In this document: in pieces, positions 11,570 through 22,560 of the stretch
Layout of the letters: each line of letters opens with the position of its first letter
Position numbering within the stretch: the first letter of the stretch is position 1
Source of the DNA: Ichthyophis bannanicus
Taxonomy: Eukaryota; Chordata; Amphibia; Gymnophiona; Ichthyophiidae
DNA length: 64,000 nucleotides
Direction: 5' to 3'
NCBI GenBank assembly: GCA_033557465.1
Contig: CM066036.1
Span: forward strand, 588,463,574-588,527,573
Position numbers and translations under genes: made by a program
The notes under the pieces: model-generated
The model's database searches: none
What the model was told of the DNA's origin: nothing
The model's input: the letters and a program-made list of their open reading frames with translations, nothing else

Positions 11570-12161
11570 TCGTCAACCTCCAGAAACACGTCACCAACTC
11601 TGTCTCTCTCCAACACAATCCCATCAATGTGTCCCAGATGTGCAGCTGAATATAAAAGGTGGAGGGATTTTGCGCGCGTTGCGCATGCGCTGTTACATGG
11701 GCACGGCCGTTACGCGCGTTATGCATGCGCTGAGACGTGGGCGTGGCCGTTGCACGCGTACGCAACGCACGTTACGTGGACTCTCCCTATAAAGACCTCT
11801 GCATACCTAGGCCACTTCGAGGGTTTTGTGTAGGAAAAGGAGACAGAGAGAGAGAGAGAGAGAGAGAGACAAAGAGTGTGGGATTGGCTAGTGTTTGGCG
11901 GAGTAGTGTTGGTGTAGAGAGTGAGTGGCAGTTGGAGAGGAGTTGTAGGGGCCAGAGGCAGGTGCAAAGGGTAGTGAGACAGCAGAGGAGAGATAGAGGA
12001 GGGGCGTTGAGCAGCAGGTATGAGAGACAGCAGAGGGGAGAGGGGGCCAACAGGGGGTGGTGGGGTGGTGGGTAGGTGTGGGGGGAAGCCCTGTGGGTGG
12101 GGGAAGAGATGGCTGAAAGGGAGGGGGAGGGGGGCCCCGTAGGGTGCCTGAGCACCAGCAC
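11570..12161. promoter_or_regulatory. Divergent promoter region between transposase and Myb-like gene
   Basis: The region lies between the leftward transposase and the rightward Myb-like frame. It contains TATAAAAGG at 11651-11659, the 40-bp CpG-rich repeats at 11671-11750, a second TATA-like CTATAAAG at 11788-11795 and a (GA)n run at about 11841-11870. After that comes a G/A-rich stretch that is probably 5' UTR of the Myb-like gene. An upstream ATG at 12109 is out of frame with the Myb-like frame and stops after 18 codons. Confidence 0.55.
11671..11750. repeat. Two tandem 40-bp CpG-rich promoter repeats
   Basis: 11671-11710 and 11711-11750 align end to end. Each has a GCGCGTT, an RTGCATGCGC-like or GCGCATGCGC palindrome and a GGCCGT end. 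A partial third unit follows at 11751-11780. GCGCATGCGC (11681-11690) is the consensus palindrome of vertebrate NRF1. These could equally be binding sites for the element's own Myb-like protein. Confidence 0.75.
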
Positions 12162-12696
12162 ATGACTGGTCGGGAGGTGGGGCGGCCACCTGCTCATGCG
12201 GGAGGGAGCGGTGGGCAGGGAGGGGAGGAGGCGGGCACATCAGGTGGGTCACAGCCCACACAGGGGCCCCCCACTGCCAAGAGAAGGAGGATCCCTGTGC
12301 CTGTTGCTGCCCGGAGGAGGGCAGTGCATTTCAGCCCCCAAGAGAACCACACCCTGCTGGCCTGTGTCCTCGAACACTATGATGTTCTGTATGGGCGTCT
12401 CAGCAGCAGCACCACAATTGCCACACGGACAGAGGTGTGGGAGGAGGTACGGGTGACCATGGCAGAGTTAGGGGGGCCACCAAGGGACCTGGACAGCCTC
12501 AGAAAGAGATTTAACGACATCAAGCGTGGGGTGCGCGCACACATGACTGCTGAGAGGCAACATGCCATGGGTACTGGTGGGGGTAGCCCCTTCACCCCAA
12601 CCCGCACCCCCTTGGAGCAGGAGCTGGCAGACAGACTCGGGCCAATCTACCTGCATGGCCTTCCAGAGGCCCTGGACACCGCCCATCCCCGGGCAG
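12162..12696 (+). CDS. Myb/SANT-like Harbinger accessory protein, exon 1
   Basis: The protein opens with a Gly/Pro-rich leader and a nuclear-localisation-like KRRRIPVPVAARRR. It then has a trihelix Myb/SANT-like domain of the NAIF1/MSANTD type, from FSPQENHTLL through VWEEVRVTM to SLRKRFNDIKRGVR (about 12330-12540). In Harbinger transposons this second protein binds the element ends and carries the transposase into the nucleus. I chose ATG 12162 as the first in-frame methionine; the frame is open slightly upstream. The coding segment ends at a good donor (CAG|GTACGT, GT at 12697). The downstream frame past the donor becomes Pro/Cys-rich and looks intronic. It is divergent from the transposase gene 0.6-1 kb away. 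Confidence 0.75.
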
Positions 12697-13737
12697 GTAC
12701 GTATGTAAGCCTGTGCACCCTCTCCCTCACCCCCCACTGCACCTTCCGCTGCTGCTCCCCCCACCCCCCCACTCCACTGGTATGTCTGTGCCCCCACCTA
12801 TCACATGGTGTGGCCGAACTGTAACGTGGCTAACATGAACTACGTCACCCTCATCACTGGCCCCCATACCCAAACTCTCACTCTGAGGGGGCAACCATCC
12901 ACCCCAACAGACCTCTCATGTTGGAACTGGGCCCACCACAATCCCTTAAACCCCATCCACATACCGCACCCCACCCCGCATGCCCCCCCCTGGCCCATGG
13001 AGTGAGCACACAGGTACAGATGAAGTTGCCTTTGTACATGACCGTATGAATTACGCTCCCCTCACCTCTCAACTCAGCTGTGACCTGGCACCTGCCTGTG
13101 GAAAATGTTTCCACAGCCACACTGTTCAAGGGGGGCCTCCAGGTCCCCCGCACTCACCTGTCCTCTGGCCATGGCAGGGGCAGTGGGCCCCCTCTGTCTC
13201 ATATGGGTCACATACAGTCTCCCCTCCCACCCATAACTCTCCCCTCACACTCTTTCGGATGTAATCTGAGCCGCTGCTCCACACAAACAACACCCCCAAT
13301 AGCTGGTGTCCACCTTCCCAACAACACCTCCAGACCCACCATCCTCTCATATAGTGAGTAATGTCTCTCAACTCTCCACGCCCATCCCACCCGCAGTCAT
13401 GGTGACATGAAAAGTCATGTCGCAGACAACACCACCCCCAATGTTCGCAACCCCCCCTGCCACCCCCGTATAGCCCCCTGCTCTCACCCATTGCAGCAAC
13501 ACACCAGCAGGGTCATAGCCCTGTGCTGCCTGTCACCTCTAACTGTTCACCCCCCAACCGCTCTGATTCTGTGCCCCCTATACCCGACAACCACCTGTTA
13601 GGCCGCATCATTCCCCATCCCCAATATCAGCTGCGCACGGGATCCACTACTCTTATGAGTAACCCCCCTGCCACTGACCCTCCAGCTCTCTCCCCCACTA
13701 TGTCCACAACCCCTCATCCACTATGTCCACCAATTCC
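12697..13737. other. Probable intron of the Myb-like gene, C-rich, no gene
   Basis: C-rich DNA with many CCACC and CCCCC words. The frames are low-complexity and overlapping. Nothing recognisable was found. Confidence 0.5.
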
Positions 13738-13912
13738 TTGTGGCCTTGGGCAAGCCACTTAACCCTCCATTGCCTCAGGTACACTTAGATTGTGAGCCCT
13801 TCAGGGACAAGGGAATAAAACGTACCTGTTAGTATATATGAGTAAACCGCTCTGATGCGTAAGTAAAAGGGTGGTATATCAAATGCCTAAACCATAACCA
13901 TAAACCATAATT
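13738..13912 (+). repeat. SINE 3' half
   Basis: CTTGGGCAAGCCACTTAACCC followed by a 'TTGCCTCAGGTACACTTAGATTG' type body is typical of tRNA-SINEs in this genome. The tail has TAAACCGCTCTGATG ... GGTGGTATATCAAATG, the LINE-like 3' tail also seen near 44.7 kb. The tRNA head is missing or too decayed to see. Confidence 0.6.
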
Positions 13913-14583
13913 CCACTGCTGAGTCTGTGGCCCCCTTAACGGCTGTCCCCACCTCTGCTGTGGCGCCTCCTTCTCCCCACATCTTGTGCCCTGTTAGGCG
14001 TTCGCCACACAGCCATGCCTCTCTCAGGTTACCCGCTATTTGCGTTCATGTGCCCGCTCCGCTGAGCAGACCTGGCACACAACCTGCTCCAATGCTGACC
14101 ATTCACACAGTAGATGCATGCCCCTGTCCTGACCATCAGCCATTGGCGCCTCCAAACAGGTCCTGGCCAGCTGGCGACCTCTCCTGTCTCTCCTCCCCGT
14201 CGTCTGTTCTGTACATGCGACCCTCCCCTATGTGTTAACGCATTCCGGTTACCTACTTCCTGTTGTGCGCAAACTGTGGCATGGCGCCACCATGACCAAA
14301 TCTAGGCCAGCACCCTCCCTGTTCCCACCCCCTCCCTACTCTCTGTTCCCCACCCTTCGTTCCCCCTGCCCCATCCTACCCCTCGTGTCCCCCACCCCCT
14401 GCTCTCCTGTCACAGATGTGGATACAATGCCCCTCCAACGTCCACTGGGCTGACCACCTGGCACTCTGGTCCCAGGGCCACCCACCTCCCTAGCCACATG
14501 TGCAACACACCTGTCACTCCCCCATTACTCTGAGTTGCGTCCCGTTGCTCACCACTGCCAACGTACCATCTGACTAGCAGCAT
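13913..14583. other. Probable intron, no gene
   Basis: C/T-rich sequence without recognisable coding or repeat structure. Confidence 0.45.
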
Positions 14584-14996
14584 GCTATAGTCACGGCCCT
14601 GCCCATGAACCACACACACAATTCCTCCAATCCCCTGACACCCATACTGAAAGAACTGCACAGGCTCCCAATCATCGCACGCAGCAAATACAAAGCTATC
14701 ATGAACATCTGCACTATCATACCACAGTCCTCCGCCATACGCCTACACACACCCATACAACCCGACACAGGCACACTGGCAAGAGGAGGAGGCGCCTTCA
14801 ATCGGGTAAACACCCCAAACGGCATCACCAGGACACACAAAGACACCGCACAACGAGCAATCTCCCTGGCTGCTACATCCATATGGAACGCTATCCCAGA
14901 TGATCTGAGACTAACCACAGATAGCAAGGACCTTTGCAAAAAGGCTGGTGACAAACCCTGTTCAGCGGTCACTATGGACACACCCCCAGAACCAGC
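14584..14996 (+). pseudogene. L2/Jockey-type LINE ORF2 C-terminal fragment
   Basis: The frame holds LHRLPIIARSKYKAI, the GGGAFNRV block and ATSIWNAIPDDLR. These match the conserved end of L2-type reverse transcriptase polyproteins (HWLP..RI.YKI, then LWN.LP..IR). The RT catalytic part is absent, so this is a 5'-truncated, decayed copy. It sits in the putative intron of the Myb-like gene. A possible 3' tail with GTATACCGCTAC lies near 15300-15340. Confidence 0.6.
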
Positions 14997-15619
14997 ATAC
15001 AGGCCAGTTCATCCACCCACCCCCTCCCCCCCATAACTGTACATATGACCGTATAATAGCTCACAATGTATAATAACACACTATTTAACCACTCCAAATC
15101 TAATCACATCCCCACCACCACACTTTCATGTGCAAACTACAGACCCATCTCACCTCCCTTTGCGTTGATCTTTCATCCCACAATGTGTGACCCACTCCCT
15201 GCATCTCGTGCCGTCCCCCTCCCCTCCCGGTCTGCCATTGGACATTTGTGACCTCCTTTCCTCCTTCCGGCCTTGTGCCCCCTTGTGTGATGGTGTGTAT
15301 ACTGTATACCGCTACCCCCCTTCTGAAGGTGGTATAGCACATATACCAAACAGCAATATGCACAGTCAGCCACCATCGGGACTCTAACGCATGAAGATAC
15401 ATCAGTTTGTTCATCAAATCATATTAACAGCAATGCATGTGCTTGACAGCGCCCTTTATTTGCAGAATCGTAATGGTCGGTGGCGTGGAAGTGCTGGGGT
15501 GGGACATGTTCAGGGCACTCCCAGGTGTACATTGCCGGAGGGGGGGAATGATTTGCACACATGTACATATTTTGGAACCCGTGGTTGACCTGTCACCTGT
15601 ATGCTCTCACCCAACCCAG
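14997..15619. other. Non-coding, LINE 3' remnant and intron end
   Basis: No gene was seen. The segment ends in an acceptor-like CCAACCCAG at 15611-15619. Confidence 0.45.
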
Positions 15620-15931
15620 GTGACTAGAGTATCATGGGGGCACCTGCTGAGGAGGAGGAGGACAGGTCTCTGGACATGGCCTGCCCTGAGGATGGCGCCG
15701 TGCACGACATAGCTGCTGGGGAACAGACTCCAACCAGCCCAGAGGTGCCGGAGGTTCAGGGCGGAACCACCTTTGCCGGATCTGCAGTGGGGAGCGATGC
15801 AGGCCCCGCACAGGTTGGGTCAGCCAGTGACCGCGGGGACAGCCCCCACCCCAAGCAGGAACACGGTGCAGCAGTTGCAGCTCCCACAACATTGGAAAAC
15901 ATCCTCGCAGAACTCAGGGACTACGGTGCAG
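15620..15931 (+). pseudogene. Candidate exon 2 of the Myb-like gene, with an in-frame stop
   Basis: This stretch is bounded by an acceptor (CCAACCCAG|G) and a donor (GCAG|GTGGGT, GT at 15932). Joined to exon 1 in phase 1, it reads Gly-Asp-stop (TAG at 15625-15627) and then 102 open codons that are acidic and Pro/Glu-rich, with AEEEEDRSLDM and TLENILAELRDYG. The last block looks like a short amphipathic helix. Either the protein normally ends just after the splice, or the TAG is a disabling mutation in a longer protein. The phase agreement favours the second. Confidence 0.4.
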
Positions 15932-16143
15932 GTGGGTATCCCCAGACACACTGCTCCCCATGATTGTGTGCCCAACATGCACAGGGGGTATGGCGTCTGC
16001 TGACACTGCTTAAGCTGACGGGGGTTGGGGGAGGGGTGTCATGTGCCTTGTGTGTCCCACACCCCTGCCGGATGGTCTGTCCGGATGGCAGCATGTTCTG
16101 GGGTTTCAGGCCCACACCTACAGTGACTGGCCATATGCCCCAG
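15932..16143 (+). other. Possible intron 2 of the Myb-like gene
   Basis: GT at 15932 and AG at 16142-16143 (TATGCCCCAG) give a 212-base intron that keeps phase. No other content was recognised. Confidence 0.3.
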
Positions 16144-16213
16144 GTGCTCAGACAGTGGAACACACTATTGACAGCCCACCCAAACACAATGGCCAGCGGG
16201 CACCCCTCCATGG
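16144..16213 (+). CDS. Possible exon 3 of the Myb-like gene
   Basis: In the carried-over phase the frame reads Gly-AQTVEHTIDSPPKHNGQRAPLHG and meets a donor-like GG|GTACAG at 16214. The match rests only on splice phase and composition, and there is no recognised domain. Confidence 0.25.
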
Positions 16214-16760
16214 GTACAGGACTGGGGCATGCTGTGTCCACATGATGTGCCCTATGCACACGCAGTTCAGGGGGCAGGGAGCCCTGATGTAGATATGTAT
16301 GTGTGGGCACTGAGCCCTCACAGCACACGCCATACCTCTGACATGCTGTGTGCACATGTGTCCTCATCAGCTCATACTGCCACACTGCCATGTGTGAGCC
16401 CTGTGAGTCCCATGACCACGCATCATGACCACTATCAGGCACGCGGATGGACCATGGGACACACATGTCTACACCTGGACACGCGCTGTTGGCAGAGCCA
16501 TGCATGGCTCTCCCTAGACCGAGAACCACTTTGTTGCCTCTAGGAGCAAACCCTATTGCTTTGGAAATGTCGGTGAACTGTGCTCACCCCTCTACCACTT
16601 GTCCGTATGACGTGTTTACATCCGTACTGTCTTCATGAATGTTATTTCTGCGGTTCCAGGTCTGGGTCTACATCGCACAGCTTAAACTCCGGGCTCTGTA
16701 TACCACCCATACACTATACAGCTGTTGACATCACTGTCCTTCATTTCCTCGTTACCCAAT
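16214..16760. other. Non-coding flank upstream of the Penelope-like element
   Basis: CA/TG-rich sequence with no gene. The 5' boundary of the Penelope-like element lies somewhere near 16540-16765. No 5' hammerhead copy was found. Confidence 0.4.
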
Positions 16761-16768
16761 AGTCAGTC

Positions 16769-19581
16769 ATGTCTTGTGCACCTTCTAAGCTAAGGTTGAT
16801 GAGAAGGTTACTTTTTTAAAAGATAACGATCACAAGTTCGATAAATTGAAGAAGAATTTCGATAGAAATTCTTTGGAGTATAGTAAGATTGTTAAAGATA
16901 GAAAGCTGAATAAATTCAAACGTGATGATAGTGACTATAAAAATGGTACAGTGTACTATTGGATTAATGGGAAACCCAGACCACGCATCACATCTCATAG
17001 GTGGGATGCGGACTCACCCAGACCAGGACTCAGTACCCATAATGCGAAATCCGGTAAAAGCAAAGCTAAGACCAGACTTTTTTCTCCTGATCCTTTTTTG
17101 GAACATGCTAATAAAAGGAGTCGCAGTCATGTTGATGACACCATAGAACAGGACTCTTCGGCTCCCGTTTCCCTCTGCTGGTACCTCCCAGCATCCATCG
17201 GGTTTTTCAATGGATTCCCTTTGGAAGGGGGGTGGCAAGAAGTGGGTCCCGCCACACAATCAAGTGAAATCACCATATCACCAATACAAAACTTGGGAGG
17301 CACGGCCCACTTCACTCCCCAGAGGCAGGGGCAGAGGGAGAGGACAGAGATTCCTAGATTAACCACTAACAGTGGTATTTTCAATTTGTCTGATTTTGTC
17401 CTAAGCAATGTCCAGATTGAAGTTTTGGAGAAAGGCCTTTCGTTCGAACCTTTTGCAAGACATGACCGGTTTACCACCCGGGTAGAGCTTTTTAAATTTT
17501 TTAGAAAATTAAAGATTATAGATTTTTTCTCTAATCAAAGTGGTACTCCAGCAGACAATTCTGTTCTCCGTAAGCCTTCCACGTGGGTACCACCCAATAA
17601 TACGAATGCGTTAATAGATGCCTTTGAACAAGTGGTGTTATCCCAGGTAGAAGCACTTTATAAAAAGAAGGGTCGGCCATTCCACAATCTCACGTCCACC
17701 CAGACGGCAGCTCTTCGTGAACTACAGAATAATCTGTCCATTATCATAAAACCGGCCGATAAAGGCGGGGCTTTAGTTATTCTTAATAAAACAGATTATG
17801 TTCAGGAAATATTACGCCAAGTTAACGATATTGTTTTTTACAAAAAGATTTTTGACGATCCTATAGCCAACCTTAAGCATAGAGTGGATACTCTTATTTT
17901 CATTGGACAACAAGCAGGCTATTTGACTCCCAATGAAATTAGCTTTCTTACCGTTCAACATCCTGTCATACCTACTATCTATGTTCTGCCTAAAATCCAT
18001 AAGTCTCTCCATAATCCTCCTGGACGACCTATCATATCGGCCATTGGGTCTTTGTTAGAACCTTTGTCCAAGTTTTTGGACTTTTTCCTCCGTCCGTTTG
18101 TTCCAAAAATTCCATCTTATGTACGTGATTCCACACATGTCATTAACATTTTGCGAGATTTTACGAATTACCACGATAAATTGATTTTGGCAACGCTGGA
18201 TATCAATTCGCTTTATACTAATATTCCACAAGCAGACGCTCTGGAAGTCATTGCAAATACCCTTATTCAGCGAGAACCGCCAGTACGCATTCCTACTAGT
18301 TTTTTGACCCAGATGGCAGCCATCGCGATGTGTGAGAACTTTTTCTGCTTTCAAGGTATTTTTTACAAGCAAATTAAGGGCGTGGCTATGGGGTCGTCCA
18401 TGGGTCCAGACATCGTGAATTTGTATGTGGCTAATTTTGAGAGCAGGTTTCTTCAGTTTCATCCCTTTAAGAAATATATTAAGTTATGGCTACGCTACAT
18501 AGCTGATGTTCTCCTCATTTGGGATGGTGCTGAAGACATTTTACAGGCTTTTTTCCAGTGGTTGAACTCTAAAGATGAGCACCTACAATTCGAAGGGTCT
18601 TTTAGCTCTACGCAAATTTTGTATCTTGATATTAATATTAAAATAGGTAAGAATGGTTTTGAGACAGACCTCTTTCGAAAACCTACGGATCGGAATTCTT
18701 TGCTGCGATATGATAGTTTTCATAATAAGTCCCTAAAGACCAATTTACCCTATGGGCAGTTCTTACGTGTCAAGCGTTTATGCACTTCGGTTCACGATTT
18801 CGAGCGCCATTCTGCCAATATGGTTGCAAGGTTTAAAGATAGGGGCTATCCGGCACATGTGATTCAAAATGCATATGGTAGGGCTAAATCTTCAGACAGA
18901 AATGAACTATTGCAGAAGAAAACACTGCCCAAAGAAGATCGGGTAGTATGTGCCCTTACTTTTTCCTCACCTTCTAAAGACATATCTCATATTTTGAGAC
19001 GAGAATGGCACCTTCTCTCCTCTCTTCCAGGTATGGCACGCAAGTCTTTGTTGGTTGCATATAAAAGAAACCGCAATATCAGGAACATTCTAGTTCCATC
19101 AGCTCTCGCAAAACCTAAACCAATGGTCAGAGTTAAGGGGCACTTTACATGCGGACGGTGTTCCGTTTCTTTGAATAGTTTGTCCATTAAAGATGTCTCT
19201 GTACACCCTACTACTGCTCAAAAATTTTTCTTGAATCATTTTTCTAACTGTACCACAAGTAATGTGGTATATGTGGTTATGTGCCCCTGCAAGCTTTTAT
19301 ATGTTGGAAAAACTACTCGTCCTATTAAGACGCGCATTATTGAACACAAAAGTTGTTTGAGTAGACGGGTGGAAGAAAAACCTTTAGTGCAGCACTGGAT
19401 CAACAAAGGCCATTTGGTCTCTGATCTTAAGTTTTTTGTTATTAAGGTGATACATCCACATTGGCGAGGAGGTAATGTGGACCAGATTCTCCTTAGGTTG
19501 GAGCAACGATATATTTATGAGCTACAGTCACTTGAACCACTAGGTCTTAATCAAGAGTTTAATTTGTCTGTTTTTTTATGA
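16769..19581 (+). pseudogene. Penelope-like RT with C-terminal GIY-YIG endonuclease, probably inactive
   Basis: A continuous 911-codon frame (from 16846) covers the usual length of the family. It has an N-terminal basic region, RT blocks (IIKPADKGGALVILNK; PTIYVLPKIHKS; LDINSLYTNIP; GVAMGSSMGPD; catalytic LRYIADVLLIW near codons 549-559; TDLFRKPTDRNS) and a cysteine motif (CGRC). A GIY-YIG endonuclease follows (VVYVVMCPC...YVGKTTRPIKTRI.EH, about codons 805-905). The catalytic box is YIAD, with GCT at 18502-18504 where the family has Asp, so one metal-binding Asp is lost. There is no ATG between a stop at 16786 and codon 1. An ATG at 16769 fits if the T run at 16812-16817 lost one base. It copies its RNA at a nick made by its own endonuclease. 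Confidence 0.88.
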
Positions 19582-19671
19582 GTAGTTTCCATTTTACATA
19601 ACATTTAAACACATTTTTTGTGATTTGGTATTTTAGCCTCTTTAGTTGTTTCCCGTGTTTGGTCTGTGCAT
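19582..19671 (+). other. Start of 3' untranslated region of the Penelope-like element
   Basis: A short AT-rich stretch between the stop codon (TGA at 19579-19581) and the pyrimidine tract. Confidence 0.5.
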
Positions 19672-20266
19672 CCCTTTTCCCCTTCTTTCCTCCCTTCCTC
19701 TTCCCTCCCTCTCCTCCCCTCCTCTCCTCCCCCCCCTCCCTTCCCCCTTCCCTTTCCCTCCCCTCCCCTCTCCTCCCCCTTCCCCCTTCCCCTTTTCCCC
19801 CCCTCCCTTTCCCTCCCCTCCCCCTCCCTTTCCCCCCTCCCCTTCCCCTCCCTTTCCTTCTTCCCACCCTTCCTCCTTTTCCCTTCCCCCCCTCCCTCTT
19901 CCCCATCCCCCTTCCTCCCTTCCCCCTCCCCCCTCTCTTTTTTTCTCTCTCTTTCCCCCCCACCTTCCCCTCCCCTCCCCCTTCCCCCCCTTTTTCCCCC
20001 TTTTCCTTCTTCTTTTCTTTTTTCCTTCTTCTTTCTTCTTTTCTCTTCTTCTTTCTTTCTTCTTCTTTCTTCTTTCTTCCTTCTTCTCTCTTCTCTTTTC
20101 TTTCTTCTTTCTTCTTTTTTCTTTTTTTCCCCCTCCTTTCCTCCCCCCCCACCCCTCCCCCCTTTCCCCCTTCCCCTTCCCTTCCCCCCCTACATCTCCC
20201 CTCCCCTCCTTCCCTCCCCCTTCTCCCCTCCCCCTTCCCCCTTTCCCCCCTTCCCCCCTCCCCATT
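19672..20266 (+). repeat. 595-bp polypyrimidine tract
   Basis: Almost uninterrupted C and T: C-rich at both ends, and a TTC/TTTC-rich middle at about 20010-20130. Only a handful of A bases interrupt it. The long frames on both strands here are compositional artefacts. Such tracts can form triplex (H-DNA) structures and are prone to length change. Confidence 0.9.
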
Positions 20267-22560
20267 TTTTCATTGGTTTTATTGGTTTTTATTGATACAT
20301 GTGTTTTTATGGTTTATCAAAATTTTTAGTAATTTATCGTTCATTATTTATTATTTATTTTTATTTACAGGATTTTATTCCATCTTTTTGTTATTAGTTA
20401 GATTTTATGTATAGGCGTTTGTAGTCCAGTTGTTTGCATTTATGTTTTCATCTGCATATAGCTCTATGGCTCCACGTGGTTTGGCTTTAATCCATAACGT
20501 TAGCAACGTCCACAAAGTAATATACATTGACACATTCCTGTAGTTTACAAGTTATCTTTAGTACCATATTTTCACATTTACCTTATGTTCTCATATTTTT
20601 AATGCATATGCATTCATGCAGAAATCAGTGTGTGTTTTCTTTAAAACGCGTCAACGTTTAGGCTTGTTTGGTCCCCATGCCGGTCAGAGGTGTGTGCGGC
20701 TGTTTATGCACTTTGAGATTTGTACCCACAGTTCTGCAGTTTAGTTGTTGTATTCATGCTTTTTGATGCACAATGCCAAAATTATTCCACGTGGTTTGGT
20801 TATCGATCAATCACGGTATTAGCAATGTTTGATAAATTAACTATTTTTTATATTTTGGTAGTGCATGAGATCTTCTTTAATCATCTGATGATTTCACGTT
20901 GTTTTAATGCCGAGCATTTATGTAACAATCGGTCTTGTGATTGCTTTAAAATGCGCCAAAACTCAGCGCGTTCGATCTAATGGCTGCTCATTTCTCCATC
21001 GCCGGTCCCTGAAGGTAACGTGTCCTTTCTATGCAAGGTCTTTTAATCCCTTTTTTTTTTAGTTTGCTGTCACAATGATTGTTTTAAGTTCATTTTTTGA
21101 GGGCATTCATCTTGTTGAGTTTATACATTCATGGTTTTCTTTTACAACTCATTTTTGGTGATATAGTCGCGGGTATATTTTACTGCCCTTTTTAGTGGTA
21201 TACAGAATGCAAACCGACATCGGGCTGCAAATCATTTGCCTCTATTTCGGCTCTGTATTTCCTTATTTCAATCATGGTGTTATTTCCTTATTAAGGTTAG
21301 TATGGCATAATGCTCACTTTTTATTTAATTAAAGCTGTGTTTTTTGTCGTTGGCTGTTCCCGCCCACATGCAGATATGACACTTTTGTTCCCCCTTTCAA
21401 ACGCAGGACCGAATTCGATGGATTTTTTTAAAGTTCCCCCCCTTCCCCCTTTTTAAAACACACCGAAATTCAAACGGTTTCTTAACAGTTCCCTCTCCTT
21501 CTTTTTAAACATTGGAAATACCATGCTTGTGATTTTACTTTTGGTATGAGCATTATTTTTGGCCACCATTGTTTCTATATCCTCTATGTTTAGTAAGTTG
21601 TGAAATTATGTTTCACACTTTTATAAGCTAGATTACTAGGTTGGTTTGTTTAAACCTCTATTTAAATATAGTCCCTTTTGGTCATCTATGCTCATATTGA
21701 TATCCCCCCCCCCCTTTTTTTAACACATTTTAAAATAATACTGTGATTCCTTTTTCTGTTTATGCTTAAGGTAACAGCGTCCTTTTCTCCAACTTGGTTA
21801 AATGGAATTTTTATCAATGGTAGTTTTTACAAAGACCTATTTTTTTTATATATATATTTATTTTATTTAGTTTATTCCCATTCCCTAGTTATGTCATTAT
21901 TTGTTTTTTTTTTTGTTTAATTTTATGCATTGGCATTGTTCTATACATATTATTATTTTAGTTATTTATTTTTAAATGTTTGTATATCCAGTTTATTAAT
22001 AAAGTTTTTTGGTTTTATTTGTTAATAATTGTTTATGCCTTTTTTTCGATTGGCGCTGTATATTGATGTATTTAAAACACTTTGTGTTTGTTATTTTGAT
22101 TATGCATTGTTTATTTTTAAATTTTAATATTTTTTGTGAAACTTACCTATTATTTTTATTTTCTTCTTGGTGTTTTATGACGAGTTTATTGTGCTTATTT
22201 TATTTTATATATTCCTTTTAGTCAATGGTGGTTTCTGGTCTGGGTCTCCCATTTGTCCCTTTATTTTTAGGGTGTTAATTGTATGCAGTGTTGAATTTTA
22301 AAACGTATTTTATTGGTTTTTTTTTCCAGCCCATTTTCTATGTGTACTAATTGTCACACATTGTTTATGATGGGCGCTTTCTTTATATGCATGACTAGAA
22401 GTACAGAACGTGTAAGTATAATTTTACTTGTGATTATAATATGGATGTTCATATTCCCCCCATCATTTTTTATGTTTATTAGATTATTAATATATTTATT
22501 TTTTTATTATGTATTTATTGTTGTTTTATTATATGTTTTTATTTGGTTTTGCAGTCCTTT
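20267..22560 (+). other. AT-rich 3' region of the Penelope-like element, no gene
   Basis: AT-rich with many T runs. No coding frame beyond about 90 codons and no recognised domain. A short block near 20455-20520 (CCACGTGGTTTGG) recurs near 20788-20805 with nearby similarity, suggesting an internal direct repeat about 0.3 kb apart. Confidence 0.55.

Noticed and set aside
16214..16760. A 5' hammerhead or full terminal repeat of the Penelope element
   Set aside because: No CTGATGA/GAAAC pair was found. Only a 13-base match to the 3' end exists, too short to be sure.
19620..20414. Several 200-260 codon frames on both strands
   Set aside because: They lie in the pyrimidine tract and translate to Pro/Ser/Phe/Leu or Glu/Lys/Gly only. 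Open frames are forced by the composition.
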